Origin: a bacterium
GTDB taxonomy: Bacteria; Cyanobacteriota; Vampirovibrionia; Gastranaerophilales; Gastranaerophilaceae
Length of the DNA stretch: 50,640 bases
Direction: 5' to 3'
Assembly (NCBI GenBank): GCA_017482685.1
Contig: JAFUMP010000003.1
Location: 1 to 50,640 of the forward strand
Under the pieces are notes generated by a model. That model searched no databases. It was not told where the DNA came from and saw only the letters and a program-made list of their open reading frames with translations. A program made the position numbers and the translations under genes. Of this stretch, positions 25,278 through 34,947 are shown piece by piece; positions within the stretch are counted from its first letter, which is position 1, and every line of letters starts with the position of its first letter.

Positions 25278-25821
25278 GAAATTTGTCGAACCAATTAGGG
25301 ATAAGAGAAAGATTAAACAAGTAAAATCTATTCTTAAAAAAACTGGATTTAGAAATTACCTAATGTTTTTACTTGGAATTAATAGTGGACTTAGAATTTC
25401 TGATATTTTAAAACTCAAAGTTAAAGATGTTAAAAATGTTGATTTTATCGAAATAAAAGAACAAAAAACTCAAAAATACAAAAGATTCCCAATAACAAAC
25501 TGCTATAAACCTCTTTTAGATAAATACACAGAAGATATGTATCCAGAAGATTGGTTATTCAAGAGTAAAAAAGGAAACCACTCAATAACAAGAATCCAAG
25601 CATATCGCATTATAAGTAGAGCTTGTAGAAAAGCTGGAATTACTAATAAAATAGGAACACATACCCTTAGAAAAACTTTTGGATATCATTTTTATCAAGA
25701 GAAAAAAGACGTTGCATTACTACAGACAATTTTTAATCATTCTACACCTACCGTAACCCTTAGATATATTGGAATAAACCAAGATATGATTGATTCTAAT
25801 CTCAAATCTTTTTCCCTTTAA
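25276..25821 (+). CDS. Small tyrosine recombinase
   Basis: 181 residues, only the catalytic domain. SGLRISDIL has the first catalytic Arg, the Lys is near KEQKTQKYKRF, HTLRKTFGYH gives H-x-x-R, FNHST the second His and TLRYIG the Tyr. It lacks the N-terminal core-binding domain of Xer and lambda-type integrases. AAAGGAGAA is the ribosome site. The repeats over the start could be binding sites for its own product. It could act on an invertible or mobile segment not seen here. Confidence 0.8.
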   Translation: MKFVEPIRDKRKIKQVKSILKKTGFRNYLMFLLGINSGLRISDILKLKVKDVKNVDFIEIKEQKTQKYKRFPITNCYKPLLDKYTEDMYPEDWLFKSKKGNHSITRIQAYRIISRACRKAGITNKIGTHTLRKTFGYHFYQEKKDVALLQTIFNHSTPTVTLRYIGINQDMIDSNLKSFSL

Positions 25822-25842
25822 ATATAAATCTTATATTAAAAT

Positions 25843-25877
25843 AAAAAATACCATCTTTTAAAAAGATGGTATTTTTT
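25843..25877. terminator. Bidirectional terminator
   Basis: AAAAAATACCATCTTTT and its complement form a long stem between converging genes. Confidence 0.85.
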
Positions 25878-25897
25878 ATTTAATCTAATTATAAAAA

Positions 25898-26695
25898 CTA
25901 TAAAATTCCCCAAGTTTTTCTTAATCTTGGAATAACATTTTTTCTTTGCAAATCTTCAATTGCAAAATCTAAATGCTCCTTAAGCTTAACAGTCGATTCG
26001 CCTTTTTTGAATGCAATACCATAAGGCTCTTTAGAATATCTTTTAGGCAATAACCTCACAGAAGAATCATCAATTGCAAAACGACTCAAAATTGTATCAT
26101 CCGAAGTTATAGCATTAATTTTTCCAGATTTTAATGCCAAATATGCATCTTTATAACTTCTAAAACCTAACAAATTCGCATTTGGAACAAGATTTTTCAT
26201 ATTCTTTTCAGCAGTTGTACCAAAAACAACTCCAACATTTTGCCCAGCTAAATCACTCATTGCTGTAATTGAACTATTTGATTGAACTAAAACCGCTTGT
26301 CCTGCAACATCATAAGGAATCGAAAAACTTACAACTTGCTCTCGTGAAGGAGTAATTGTAACTGTTGAAATAACAATATCAACTTCTCCTGTAGAAGCCT
26401 TTAACAAACGATTTGAAGGAGTTACAGGTATAAATTCAAGTCTTTCTGGATCTTTTACAATATATTGAGCAATATATTTAGCTAAATCAACATCATAACC
26501 AGCAAATTTACCATCATTACCAATAAAACCAAACGGCTTTGATTCTGGATTTATCCCAACTTTTATTTTTCCTCTTGCTTGAATTTCTTCATACAAATCC
26601 GCAATCACAAACTCATTTGATTTTGGAGCAAGTAAAAAATGAATTCCGACTAAGGCTAAAAAAGCCAAAGTTAAAATAACACCAAGTTTTTTCAT
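25898..26695 (-). CDS. Amino-acid ABC transporter substrate-binding protein
   Basis: 265 residues. A short signal-anchor (KKLGVILTLAFLALVGIHFLL) has no lipobox Cys, so the protein is periplasmic or membrane-anchored. KIKVGINPESKPFGFIGNDG, FAGYDVDLAKYIA and TVTITPSREQVVSFSIPY are classic type-3 binding-protein segments for polar amino acids. No permease or ATPase is adjacent. AAAAAGG precedes the ATG. It may share a transcript with thyX 12 bases upstream. Confidence 0.8.
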   Translation of the reverse strand: MKKLGVILTLAFLALVGIHFLLAPKSNEFVIADLYEEIQARGKIKVGINPESKPFGFIGNDGKFAGYDVDLAKYIAQYIVKDPERLEFIPVTPSNRLLKASTGEVDIVISTVTITPSREQVVSFSIPYDVAGQAVLVQSNSSITAMSDLAGQNVGVVFGTTAEKNMKNLVPNANLLGFRSYKDAYLALKSGKINAITSDDTILSRFAIDDSSVRLLPKRYSKEPYGIAFKKGESTVKLKEHLDFAIEDLQRKNVIPRLRKTWGIL

Positions 26696-26707
26696 AATTT
26701 AACCTTT

Positions 26708-27403
26708 TTAAGCTTCTCTTTTTGGCATTCTACCACAAGATTTATCTTCATCACAGAAGCCTAAACGCTCACATTTAGGTACAAGATAAGGTTTTAACCA
26801 AGGCTCTTCTGCAATAAGAGCATCACACATAGCTTTTACCATGCATCTTATTTCATATTGAGCTCTTGTGCATAATCTTAAATTTGCAATATGAATCAAC
26901 TCTCTTAAATTCAAACTTGCAACCATAGAAGTAGCTGTAGCATTAGGAAGAACTGCTCGCGCATCTTCAGCAGGTATTCCAGCTTCTGTAAGCTCACAAT
27001 AAAACTTTGAAATTTCTCCCATAAAGTTTTCAAACTTAGCTTTTAATTCTTCATTTCTCACAATTGTTGGCGGAATTAAGTAATCAAATTGGCCTTTTTC
27101 CTTAACATATCTTTGAGATTTTTGAGAAAAAGACATATGTCTGTGTCTAACAAGCTGATGCGTACACGCTCTTGAAACATTTGATATAGCAAAAGATACT
27201 TGAATATGCTCAATTGTAGAATAATGACCTGATGAAACAACACGTTCAATAAGTTTAAGCATTTTTTCTTCATCATCAGTACTGTTATAAATTTCATACG
27301 GTGTATCTGCGCTATAGCAAGTTCTACACGCTGAATAAATTGTCTTAAGCATATTTTCCGGTTTTGAAATCAAATGAACAACCGGCTTATTATTATTTCC
27401 CAT
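26708..27403 (-). CDS. thyX: Flavin-dependent thymidylate synthase
   Basis: 231 residues. RHRHMSFSQKSQRYV contains the ThyX motif R-H-R-x(7)-S. STIEHIQVSFAISNVSR and the late NLRELIHIANLRLC region also fit. It makes dTMP from dUMP using methylene-tetrahydrofolate and FADH2. AAAGGAAAAGGG lies before the ATG. The gene precedes the binding-protein gene in the same direction. Confidence 0.9.
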   Translation of the reverse strand: MGNNNKPVVHLISKPENMLKTIYSACRTCYSADTPYEIYNSTDDEEKMLKLIERVVSSGHYSTIEHIQVSFAISNVSRACTHQLVRHRHMSFSQKSQRYVKEKGQFDYLIPPTIVRNEELKAKFENFMGEISKFYCELTEAGIPAEDARAVLPNATATSMVASLNLRELIHIANLRLCTRAQYEIRCMVKAMCDALIAEEPWLKPYLVPKCERLGFCDEDKSCGRMPKREA

Positions 27404-27438
27404 ACTCTCTACTTCCCTTTTCCTTTTTTATTTTTATT

Positions 27439-27771
27439 TTACATAGACATTGTCGAAGCAGTTGCAGCTTCTTCATAAGGGTTTTCAACCCCAGCATCAA
27501 CTGCTGCATTATAAGCAATATCAAACATTTTGTCAGAATTTTCTGCAATTTGAGGATTTTCTAAAAGAACTTTTAAATCATGATTTAACCCATCTGTACC
27601 TTTAAAAAGCATTGAACGTCCTAGTGCTTCTGCTTTATTATCAGAAAAATCTGTTATTTTATCAGCAACATCTTCTGATACAACGGCTTCAGGTACTTCA
27701 GCATTCTGTTTTTGAATACCTGTATAACCCAACTTATTAACACTAAAATTTGGACCACTTATTTCACTCAT
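27439..27771 (-). CDS. Hypothetical protein
   Basis: 110 residues, acidic and mostly helical, ending in a Thr/Ala/Met-rich tail. The start (SEISGPNFSVNKLGYTG) has the P-N-F pattern of several proteins here. GAGG lies before the ATG. It probably opens the transcript leading into thyX. Not recognised. Confidence 0.55.
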   Translation of the reverse strand: MSEISGPNFSVNKLGYTGIQKQNAEVPEAVVSEDVADKITDFSDNKAEALGRSMLFKGTDGLNHDLKVLLENPQIAENSDKMFDIAYNAAVDAGVENPYEEAATASTMSM

Positions 27772-27907
27772 TCATATACCTCGCTTAACATTTATATAAT
27801 TATAACAGATTTTAGGTTTAATCAACCATCTATTTATCCTAAAACGTATAATAAATTTTTTTTGCTAGTTTAGTCAAAAAAATTTACAATTTATAACATA
27901 ATAAATT

Positions 27908-29326
27908 TTAAACATTTACCTGAACTTGATTTCTACCATTAGTTTTAGCATCATAAAGAGCTTTGTCTGCTCGCTCAAATAAAGCTTCTCCAGACTCTTT
28001 TGAATCAAATTCTGCCAATCCCATACTTATTGTAACTTTAATTTGTTTTTCATCTTCAGTATCTTGATTAATAGTTATAGAAGCTTCTTCCACAGCTTTT
28101 CTTAAACGCTCACCAACAATTTTAGCCTCATCAATATGAGTAAACGGCAATAATACAGCAAATTCCTCGCCACCATATCTCGCTGGAATGTCTGATTCAC
28201 GTAACGCTTTTTTAATAATTCCAGCTACAGTTCTTAAAACTTCATCACCCGCAGCATGTCCATAAGTATCATTTACACTCTTAAAGAAATCGATATCAAC
28301 CATCATTGCACAAAGTGGTTTTCCTTGTCGTTTTGTTATAGAAATTTCTTGTCCCAATCGTGTTTCAAATTGACGACGATTATTCAAATTAGTAAGAGCA
28401 TCTAAAGTCGCATACTGCAAAATAGTTGAATAAGAATTTGCTCTATTAATAGTAGCAGCAGCTTGTCTAGTAAGTTGCTCTAAATAATCAATATCTCTTT
28501 TAGAAAGTTTTTCAATCATACTTTTTGCAACAATACATCCCGTAATTTCTTCTTCAGATAAAAGAGGAAAAGCTCCAATTTTATCCTCATAAGCCAACAT
28601 TGAGGAATAATCTTTATCTAACTGCTTAAGAATTTCAAAAACTCTTTCATCATTACAAGCCTTTGGCCAAACAAGAGTAAACTCATTATCTTGTTTTAGA
28701 AAAACGTAAATCAAATGATCAGAAATAAATCTATCTAACATTTCTCCAATAAGTGGAACAATATAATTTATTTCATATTGAGTTTCAATGATTTTAGCAA
28801 TATTTTTCATTGAATCATGGAACTCAACATTAATCTGAGATTGTTCATTTAATACAATATTTTGAAGTTTTAAGGAAATTTGCGCTCCAAAAATCTTCAT
28901 GACAAATAATGCCGTCATATCGATTAAAGAATTTTCTTCAAACAAAAGCTCAATTACACCAAAAACCATTCCATTCTTAACTATTGGCATATAAAGAGAT
29001 TCTATCTTAAAACTAATTTCACTAATTGTTTGCGGAAGCTTAAATGCTTTACCATTTATCACAAAATCATTTCCATGAATATCATTATAAGCATTATAAA
29101 TAGATGTCCTTACTTCATCTTTAACAACATCATCAATAATACACCAATTTTGAGCATAATTTCTAATTGTTGAAGTATTAGGATCAAATACGAATATATT
29201 TAAATCTTTAATTTCAGCATAATTTTTTAAAACGCCTTTTAATTCATTTACTAAATCATAAGCATCAAGCTCTTTTACTAAAATATCAGCTGTTTTTGTT
29301 AAAAAAAGTAATTTTTTATTATCCAT
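27908..29326 (-). CDS. GAF-like plus GGDEF diguanylate cyclase
   Basis: 472 residues. Two GAF-like sensor regions (about 1-150 and 165-300) and a C-terminal GGDEF domain: DALTNLNNRRQFETRL, MVDIDFFKSVNDTYGH and RYGGEEFAVLLPF. RESD just before is the product-inhibition site (R-x-x-D). It makes c-di-GMP from GTP in the cytoplasm. Its ATG is directly next to the stop of the upstream TPR gene, so the two are coupled. Confidence 0.85.
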   Translation of the reverse strand: MDNKKLLFLTKTADILVKELDAYDLVNELKGVLKNYAEIKDLNIFVFDPNTSTIRNYAQNWCIIDDVVKDEVRTSIYNAYNDIHGNDFVINGKAFKLPQTISEISFKIESLYMPIVKNGMVFGVIELLFEENSLIDMTALFVMKIFGAQISLKLQNIVLNEQSQINVEFHDSMKNIAKIIETQYEINYIVPLIGEMLDRFISDHLIYVFLKQDNEFTLVWPKACNDERVFEILKQLDKDYSSMLAYEDKIGAFPLLSEEEITGCIVAKSMIEKLSKRDIDYLEQLTRQAAATINRANSYSTILQYATLDALTNLNNRRQFETRLGQEISITKRQGKPLCAMMVDIDFFKSVNDTYGHAAGDEVLRTVAGIIKKALRESDIPARYGGEEFAVLLPFTHIDEAKIVGERLRKAVEEASITINQDTEDEKQIKVTISMGLAEFDSKESGEALFERADKALYDAKTNGRNQVQVNV

Positions 29327-30373
29327 CTATTCATTTTCCTTGAAATAATCCATGCCAGCACAAGTTTGAAAATTTTCATACATTGCTTTATCAAACTCAT
29401 CATCTGCAATAATTTGTCCATTTACATAAGTATATTTAATACTTCCTGTAGGTTCATCCGTAAGCTTTTGGGTGTAATATTCTTCACTCGTTATAAACCT
29501 TCTTGTCACTTCATTTAAAAGATTGAACACATAAGCTGTTTGAACTTCAGAAGAGTGCGGGCTTTCTGAAACAAGCATTGCAGCTTTTTCTAACTCTGAA
29601 ATAGATTCCCGATTTTTATTTAATCTTCTTAAAAGTATCGCTAAATTATAATGTCCTTCAAAATTCATAGGCTCAATTTCAATAGCCCGACAATAGTCCA
29701 TACCTGCATTTTTGTATTCTCCACGCAAATGATATGCCACGGCTCTATTATAATATATGTCATAATTTTTCTTAATGATTTTCAGAGCTTCAGTATAAGA
29801 TTCAATAGCTTTACCTAAATATTCATATACTAAATACTGTTTATCTAATGGCAAATATAAAGCTTTTTGTCTAAATGCAACACCTTTATTAAAATGAGCA
29901 TATCCACGATTTATTTTAGAACTTTTTACATTTGAATAAACGTAAGGAACCCAAATTTTAAATAAATTTATTTTACTTACTTCATCAAATTGTGTAATTG
30001 CTTCATCAAAAAACCCTAAGTCTTCAGAATATACAATCCCTAAATTCATTCTTGCCAAAACAAATTTTGGATTTGAAATTATAGCCTTTTCGTAAGCATC
30101 AACTGCTGAATAATAATCTTCATGTACTGCATAGATATTTCCCAAATTAAACCAAGCTTCATAATGTTCTGGATACAGTTCAAGCCCCTTTATGTAATAT
30201 TCAAGGGTTTTTCCCATATTATCGGCCGAATATGCTTGATCTCCTTTATAAATATAATAAACACCTTGAACTCGATGATATAATTGTATAACCTTGTCAC
30301 GATAATAGTAACCAACTGCAACAAGGGCTAACAAGAATAATAATGGAAAAAGCTTTCTCATGAGATACTTCAT
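29327..30373 (-). CDS. Membrane-anchored TPR-repeat protein
   Basis: 348 residues from MKYLMRKLFP. I chose this start because the -10 box at 30381-30389 puts the transcript start here; a frame to 30412 would begin before the promoter. An N-terminal membrane helix (PLLFLLALVAVGYYY) is followed by about six TPRs (for example YYSAVDAYEKAIISNPKFVL). It is transcribed with the GGDEF protein and may carry a signal between envelope and c-di-GMP. Confidence 0.75.
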   Translation of the reverse strand: MKYLMRKLFPLLFLLALVAVGYYYRDKVIQLYHRVQGVYYIYKGDQAYSADNMGKTLEYYIKGLELYPEHYEAWFNLGNIYAVHEDYYSAVDAYEKAIISNPKFVLARMNLGIVYSEDLGFFDEAITQFDEVSKINLFKIWVPYVYSNVKSSKINRGYAHFNKGVAFRQKALYLPLDKQYLVYEYLGKAIESYTEALKIIKKNYDIYYNRAVAYHLRGEYKNAGMDYCRAIEIEPMNFEGHYNLAILLRRLNKNRESISELEKAAMLVSESPHSSEVQTAYVFNLLNEVTRRFITSEEYYTQKLTDEPTGSIKYTYVNGQIIADDEFDKAMYENFQTCAGMDYFKENE

Positions 30374-30380
30374 AATTAAA

Positions 30381-30389
30381 ATTATATCA
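30381..30389 (-). promoter_or_regulatory. Extended -10 box, leaderless promoter of the TPR gene
   Basis: On the minus strand TGATATAAT is followed by seven bases and ATG (30373). There is no ribosome site. Confidence 0.6.
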
Positions 30390-30440
30390 TAATTTTGAAT
30401 TATAGAGAACAACCTATTCTTTATTATATTTTAAAACTCC

Positions 30441-30469
30441 TTGAATTCTTTTTTAGTTTGAAGTTAAAT
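30441..30469 (+). promoter_or_regulatory. Promoter of trkA, probably leaderless
   Basis: TTGAAT (30441-30446), 17 bp, then TTAAAT (30464-30469), seven bases before the ATG. There is no ribosome site. Confidence 0.55.
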
Positions 30470-30476
30470 AGTTTAC

Positions 30477-31817
30477 ATGAAAATAATTATTTTTGGTGCA
30501 AATGAACTTGGTGCAATGATTGCTTCGCAATTTTATACAACCAACGATATAACGGTGATTGACGAAGAAAAAAACAAACTAGATGCTTTCAACAAGCTTG
30601 ATATTAGTTTTATTGATGGCAATGCTACAAACTTAGATATTTTAAAACAAGCAAATACAAAAGATGCAGACGTATTTATTGCTTGCACAGATTCTGATGA
30701 ATTAAATATAGTAGCTTGCCTCACTGCAAAACGTCTTGGAGATATTACAACACACTGCTTTGTTAGAAAAGAAAGTTATAAGTCATCTTTAGGAATCACT
30801 AAAGACGCAGAATATAATTGTGATTTTTATGTTGATAATATAATTTGGCCAGAAGAACTTTTAACACAAGAAATTTTTAGAATAATAACTGTTGCAAAAG
30901 CTTTAGATGTAGAAAACTTTGCTGGCGGTCGTGCAAGATTATTAGAATATAAAATCGCTGAGAACTCACCTTTGGTAAACAAGCTAGTTAAACATTGTGA
31001 GTTTCCTAAAGATACCATAATTGTTGGCATAACTCGTAATGAAGAACTCTTCATACCAAATGGTGAAACAGTTTTACACCAAGACGACAAAGTTATTTTT
31101 ATGGGACTTTCGCATTCATTAGATATTCTTGCTGGTAAATTTTTCCACGAAAAAGAATTTGTCAAAAATGTTGCTATAATAGGTGGAGGAAATGTTGGTT
31201 TAAAACTTGCCAAAAGCCTAGAAGATTTAAAACTAAACATAAAAATTATTGAACGAGATGAAGAGCGTTGCGAATTTTTAGCAGAGCAACTTGATACAAC
31301 ACTTGTAATTCATGGTGACGGAACAGATTTAGAGCTTCTTGCAGAAGAAGACATTTCAGAATCAGATGTTGTTGTAAGCGTTACTAACAATGATGAAAAA
31401 AACTTATTATGCTCACTATTAGTTAAACAAATGGGAGTAAATAGAGTTATTTCAAGAGTTTCAAAAATTACAAATGCCAATTTATTCGAAAAAGTTGGAG
31501 TTGACATAGCAATCTCATCTAAAAACGCTTCTTTAAACGAAATAAAAAGTAGCCTTTGCGGAACAAATATTGGTATCCTTGCAACAGTTGAACAAGGAAA
31601 AGGAGAAGTTTTAAGAATAATCCTTCCTGAAGATTTTGAAACAACAAAAGTTATGGATTTAAAACTTCCAACAAAAGCTATTATTGGCGTAATTCAACGT
31701 AGAAACAGAATTATTATACCTAACGGCACAACTCAAATTATAAATGGAGATAATTTAATAGTATTCACCACAAGCGAAAATGCTCCAATAATAAGAGAAT
31801 ATTTTAAGGCGGAATAA
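30477..31817 (+). CDS. trkA: Trk potassium uptake protein, NAD-binding subunit
   Basis: 446 residues: two RCK-N/RCK-C pairs. The first Rossmann motif is FGANELGAMIA (a variant of G-x-G-x-x-G), the second IIGGGNVGLKLA. It gates TrkH according to NAD(H) or nucleotide state, in the cytoplasm at the membrane. It overlaps trkH by one base. Confidence 0.9.
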   Translation: MKIIIFGANELGAMIASQFYTTNDITVIDEEKNKLDAFNKLDISFIDGNATNLDILKQANTKDADVFIACTDSDELNIVACLTAKRLGDITTHCFVRKESYKSSLGITKDAEYNCDFYVDNIIWPEELLTQEIFRIITVAKALDVENFAGGRARLLEYKIAENSPLVNKLVKHCEFPKDTIIVGITRNEELFIPNGETVLHQDDKVIFMGLSHSLDILAGKFFHEKEFVKNVAIIGGGNVGLKLAKSLEDLKLNIKIIERDEERCEFLAEQLDTTLVIHGDGTDLELLAEEDISESDVVVSVTNNDEKNLLCSLLVKQMGVNRVISRVSKITNANLFEKVGVDIAISSKNASLNEIKSSLCGTNIGILATVEQGKGEVLRIILPEDFETTKVMDLKLPTKAIIGVIQRRNRIIIPNGTTQIINGDNLIVFTTSENAPIIREYFKAE

Positions 31818-33280
31818 TGAGACTTACTTACTTAGCTTATACTTTTTCATTAGCAATAATGTACTTTAGTTTTGTACTATTAGTCCCTATTTTAGTCGCA
31901 TTCATAACAAATGAATCAAACGCAGTATTCCCTTTTTTAATATCTGGAATAACAGCATTTTTGCTTTCTATTACAATAAAAAAAATTATCCCAGGAGCTT
32001 CTCAAATAAAATCCATAAATGACATAAAAAAAAGCGAAGGCCTATGTGTTGTTACTTTTAGCTGGATTTTTGCAGGAATTCTGGCCTCAATTCCATATTT
32101 ATTTTTTGGCTTAGATCCAATTAACGCTTTTTTTGAAGGAACTTCTGGGATAACTGCAACAGGTGCAACAATTTTCACAAATTTTAATTATCCCAAAACA
32201 CTGTTTTTCTGGCGATCTTTTACACAATGGCTAGGTGGCATGGGGATTATCGTCTTATTCATAGCAATTTTGCCTCAATTTGCGATTGCCGGTAGACAAT
32301 TGTTTTTTGCAGAAGCGCCGGGACCAACAGAAGACAAATTCACACCACGCATCAAAAATACTGCAGCCGCTTTGTGGAAAATTTATTTTGGAATGACAAT
32401 TTTAGAGTTTATTTTATTAAAAATAAATGGGATGAGCGCTTTTGACTCAATTTGTCACTCTTTTTCTTCTGTTTCAGGTGGGGGCTTTTCTCCAAACTCA
32501 GAATCCTTAATAGGCTCTACTAATACCATTTTATGGATAATTTGCTTTTTTATGTTTTTTGCAGGAGCAAGCTACAACCTTCAATATAGAGCTTTAACAA
32601 AATTAAATCCTTTTCTACTATTCAAAAATGAAGAATTTAGAACATATTTTTTTATTACATTTGGATTAGCAATTTTACTTGCAGGCTCATTATTTATTAA
32701 CTCGCATTTTAATATAATAGAATGTCTAACTCATTCTTTTTTCCAAATTTCATCCGTAATATCATCATCTGGATTTTGTAGCGCAGACTTTGCAAACTGG
32801 GATTACACATCCAAAGCTATACTTTTAATCGCAATGCTTGCAGGAAGTTGTGCTAGCTCAGCTGGTGGTGGAATTAAAATTGTAAGATGGTTATTAATAT
32901 TCAAAATAATGAAATCCGAATTAGCTAAAATTCTACACCCAAAAGCTGTCTATAATATAAAAGTTGGAAAATATTCTGTATCAAAAGATGTTTTATACCA
33001 AACATTAATGTTTGTGTTTTTCTATTTAACAATTCTTTTTGTTTCAGGATTTATAATAGCAATTTTAGAAAAAAATACAGCAATTGGGATTTCAAGCTCA
33101 GTAAGCGCATTAGGAAACATTGGCCCAGGTTTGAGCAAGATTATAGGACCACTTGCACACTACGATAAATTACATGATTTTTCAAAAATTATAATTATTT
33201 TTGATATGTATGTTGGTCGTTTAGAATTAATTCCATTTTTAGTATTATTCCAAAAAGATATGTGGATTATTAAACATTAA
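31817..33280 (+). CDS. trkH: Trk potassium channel subunit
   Basis: 487 residues with about ten membrane helices. The four filter loops are visible: SGITATGATIF, SSVSGGGFSPN, SSVISSSGFCSAD and SALGNIGPGLS. It brings in K+ together with TrkA. It starts on the trkA stop (TAATG). Confidence 0.9.
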   Translation: MRLTYLAYTFSLAIMYFSFVLLVPILVAFITNESNAVFPFLISGITAFLLSITIKKIIPGASQIKSINDIKKSEGLCVVTFSWIFAGILASIPYLFFGLDPINAFFEGTSGITATGATIFTNFNYPKTLFFWRSFTQWLGGMGIIVLFIAILPQFAIAGRQLFFAEAPGPTEDKFTPRIKNTAAALWKIYFGMTILEFILLKINGMSAFDSICHSFSSVSGGGFSPNSESLIGSTNTILWIICFFMFFAGASYNLQYRALTKLNPFLLFKNEEFRTYFFITFGLAILLAGSLFINSHFNIIECLTHSFFQISSVISSSGFCSADFANWDYTSKAILLIAMLAGSCASSAGGGIKIVRWLLIFKIMKSELAKILHPKAVYNIKVGKYSVSKDVLYQTLMFVFFYLTILFVSGFIIAILEKNTAIGISSSVSALGNIGPGLSKIIGPLAHYDKLHDFSKIIIIFDMYVGRLELIPFLVLFQKDMWIIKH

Positions 33281-33314
33281 AAAACAGAGCGAATTATCAA
33301 ATCCACTCTGTTTT
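33281..33314. terminator. Terminator between trkH and tpiA
   Basis: AAAACAGAG and CTCTGTTTT form a 9-bp stem with a 16-base loop between converging genes. Confidence 0.65.
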
Positions 33315-33334
33315 ATTTATTATCTTAAATCAAA

Positions 33335-34129
33335 CTAAACGCTAACTTTCATTGTATTAGCGATAATTTCATTGAAGCTTTCAGCAGTTAAGCTAGCACC
33401 ACCAATTAAAGCACCATCAATGTCTGATTGAGACATTTGCTCTTCAATAGTAAAAGGTTTTACAGATCCACCGTAAAGGATTCTGATTGCGTCGCCTGCT
33501 GCTTCAGAAGATACTTGTTTAACAACATTTCTAATCATAGCGATTACTCTGTTTGCTTCAACAGAATCACAAGTTTTACCTGTTCCGATTGCCCAAATTG
33601 GTTCATAAGCGATAACAGATTTAGAGATTTCTTCTTCACTTAGACCATTTAATGCTGCTCTAATTTGTGTAGCAATATGTTCATCAGTTACACCAGCTTC
33701 TCTTTGTTCAAGAGTTTCACCACAGCAGATGATAGGAATTAAACCACCTGCTAAAATAGCTTTAGCTTTTTTGTTAATCATTTCATCAGTTTCTGAGAAG
33801 TATTGTCTTCTTTCAGAGTGACCAATAATAATATAAGAACAACCTGCATCAGCAAGCATTTCTACTGATAATTCACCAGTATAAGCGCCTGATTTTTCCC
33901 AGTGACAGTTTTGAGCAGCGATATTGATTTTGTTTTCGCCACATCCACAATCACATTTAACAGCGTTAACCACTGAAAGCGATGTAAATACAGGTGCAAC
34001 TACAACTGTTGGAAGTTGTTGTGCTGTAAAATCTTTAACGAAACCTTGAATCCCTTCAAATAAAGCTTTTGCATCAGCTTGAAGTAAATTCATTTTCCAG
34101 TTTCCTGCAATAATTGGTTTTCTTGACAT
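33335..34129 (-). CDS. tpiA: Triosephosphate isomerase
   Basis: 264 residues from MSRKPIIAGNWKMN, with AAGGAGAG upstream. It converts DHAP and glyceraldehyde-3-phosphate. Catalytic residues: Lys in GNWKMN, His in IIIGHSERR, Glu in VIAYEPIWAIGTG; YGGSV binds phosphate. An insert around CDCGCGENK near residue 60 is Cys-rich and unusual but leaves the core intact. Confidence 0.9.
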   Translation of the reverse strand: MSRKPIIAGNWKMNLLQADAKALFEGIQGFVKDFTAQQLPTVVVAPVFTSLSVVNAVKCDCGCGENKINIAAQNCHWEKSGAYTGELSVEMLADAGCSYIIIGHSERRQYFSETDEMINKKAKAILAGGLIPIICCGETLEQREAGVTDEHIATQIRAALNGLSEEEISKSVIAYEPIWAIGTGKTCDSVEANRVIAMIRNVVKQVSSEAAGDAIRILYGGSVKPFTIEEQMSQSDIDGALIGGASLTAESFNEIIANTMKVSV

Positions 34130-34211
34130 TTTTTCTCTCCTTTTCTTGAAAGTCAAACTTACTCTTGCATGGTAAGACAAACAGGATACGAGGTCAAGAA
34201 ATTAAGCTCTT

Positions 34212-34721
34212 TTAAATAGGAATAGTAGCCATAACGTTAATCATCGTGTCATTTGATTTTAACTTTCTATCAAAAGGTATATTTTGCTGAACCTCCGCTG
34301 AAATTGAAAATTTATCAAAATTATGTGTATAACCAACCCAAGCACCAGTGTTTGTATTCCAATCTCCATTAGAATGCTTTGTTGTTAAATGCGCAGAAGT
34401 ATAAATCGAATTTTTAGTATCAAAATTATAAGAGCCACCAAAAGTTACCCTATATTGTTCTGCATCACCAATCTTTCTAAATCTAGCTTGTGTATTCAAA
34501 TTATCATTAATACTATATTTTACTTTGGCTTCAAAAGCTAAATTATTATGAGCCCCCTTTTTTATAGAATCTAATTTAAATGTGGTATCAGCACCTAAGC
34601 CAAGGGAAACATTTGCTTGTCCAATTTTTTTTGAAGCAGTAAACATGTTTAAGCTTTCAGCACTATTACCAAAATCAAAATAATTTGCGTTTGAAAAATT
34701 AAACTTAATTGGCTCTGTCAT
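34212..34721 (-). CDS. Beta-strand-rich hypothetical protein
   Basis: 169 residues with alternating polar and hydrophobic strands (YRVTFGGSYNFDTKNSIYTS, GAWVGYTHNFDKFSISAEV), as in beta-barrel or adhesin-type repeats, but there is no signal peptide. GAGGA precedes the ATG. The start includes FNFSNANYFDFGNS, similar in style to other F-rich N-termini here. Not recognised. Confidence 0.5.
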   Translation of the reverse strand: MTEPIKFNFSNANYFDFGNSAESLNMFTASKKIGQANVSLGLGADTTFKLDSIKKGAHNNLAFEAKVKYSINDNLNTQARFRKIGDAEQYRVTFGGSYNFDTKNSIYTSAHLTTKHSNGDWNTNTGAWVGYTHNFDKFSISAEVQQNIPFDRKLKSNDTMINVMATIPI

Positions 34722-34819
34722 AACTAATCCTCAATTAATCCTATATATACAAAGTGTTATAGATTGAAATAATTGCGTTAAATATTAAGAATTATTAACT
34801 CTAATTTTACAGATAAGCA

Positions 34820-34848
34820 TTGACGTACAAAAGATTTTAGTCTAAAAT
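34820..34848 (+). promoter_or_regulatory. Strong promoter of rpmI-rplT
   Basis: TTGACG (34820-34825), 17 bp, TAAAAT (34843-34848). The start would leave a leader of about 93 bases. Confidence 0.8.
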
Positions 34849-34906
34849 TGATACTGCCGAAGTATAGTGCTGTGGTATGCCTTGCTCGGAATAAGTACGT
34901 AATGTT

Positions 34907-34926
34907 GTTGGCTTAGTAAAGCCAAC
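34907..34926 (+). promoter_or_regulatory. Leader hairpin of rpmI
   Basis: GTTGGCTT and AAGCCAAC with a four-base loop end about 10 bases before the AAGGAG site. It may be part of an L20-type autoregulatory leader. Confidence 0.45.
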
Positions 34927-34947
34927 CTACAAAAAAGGAGACACAAA

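Noticed and set aside
33428..33643. Plus-strand ORF in tpiA
   Set aside because: Antisense shadow of a highly conserved gene.
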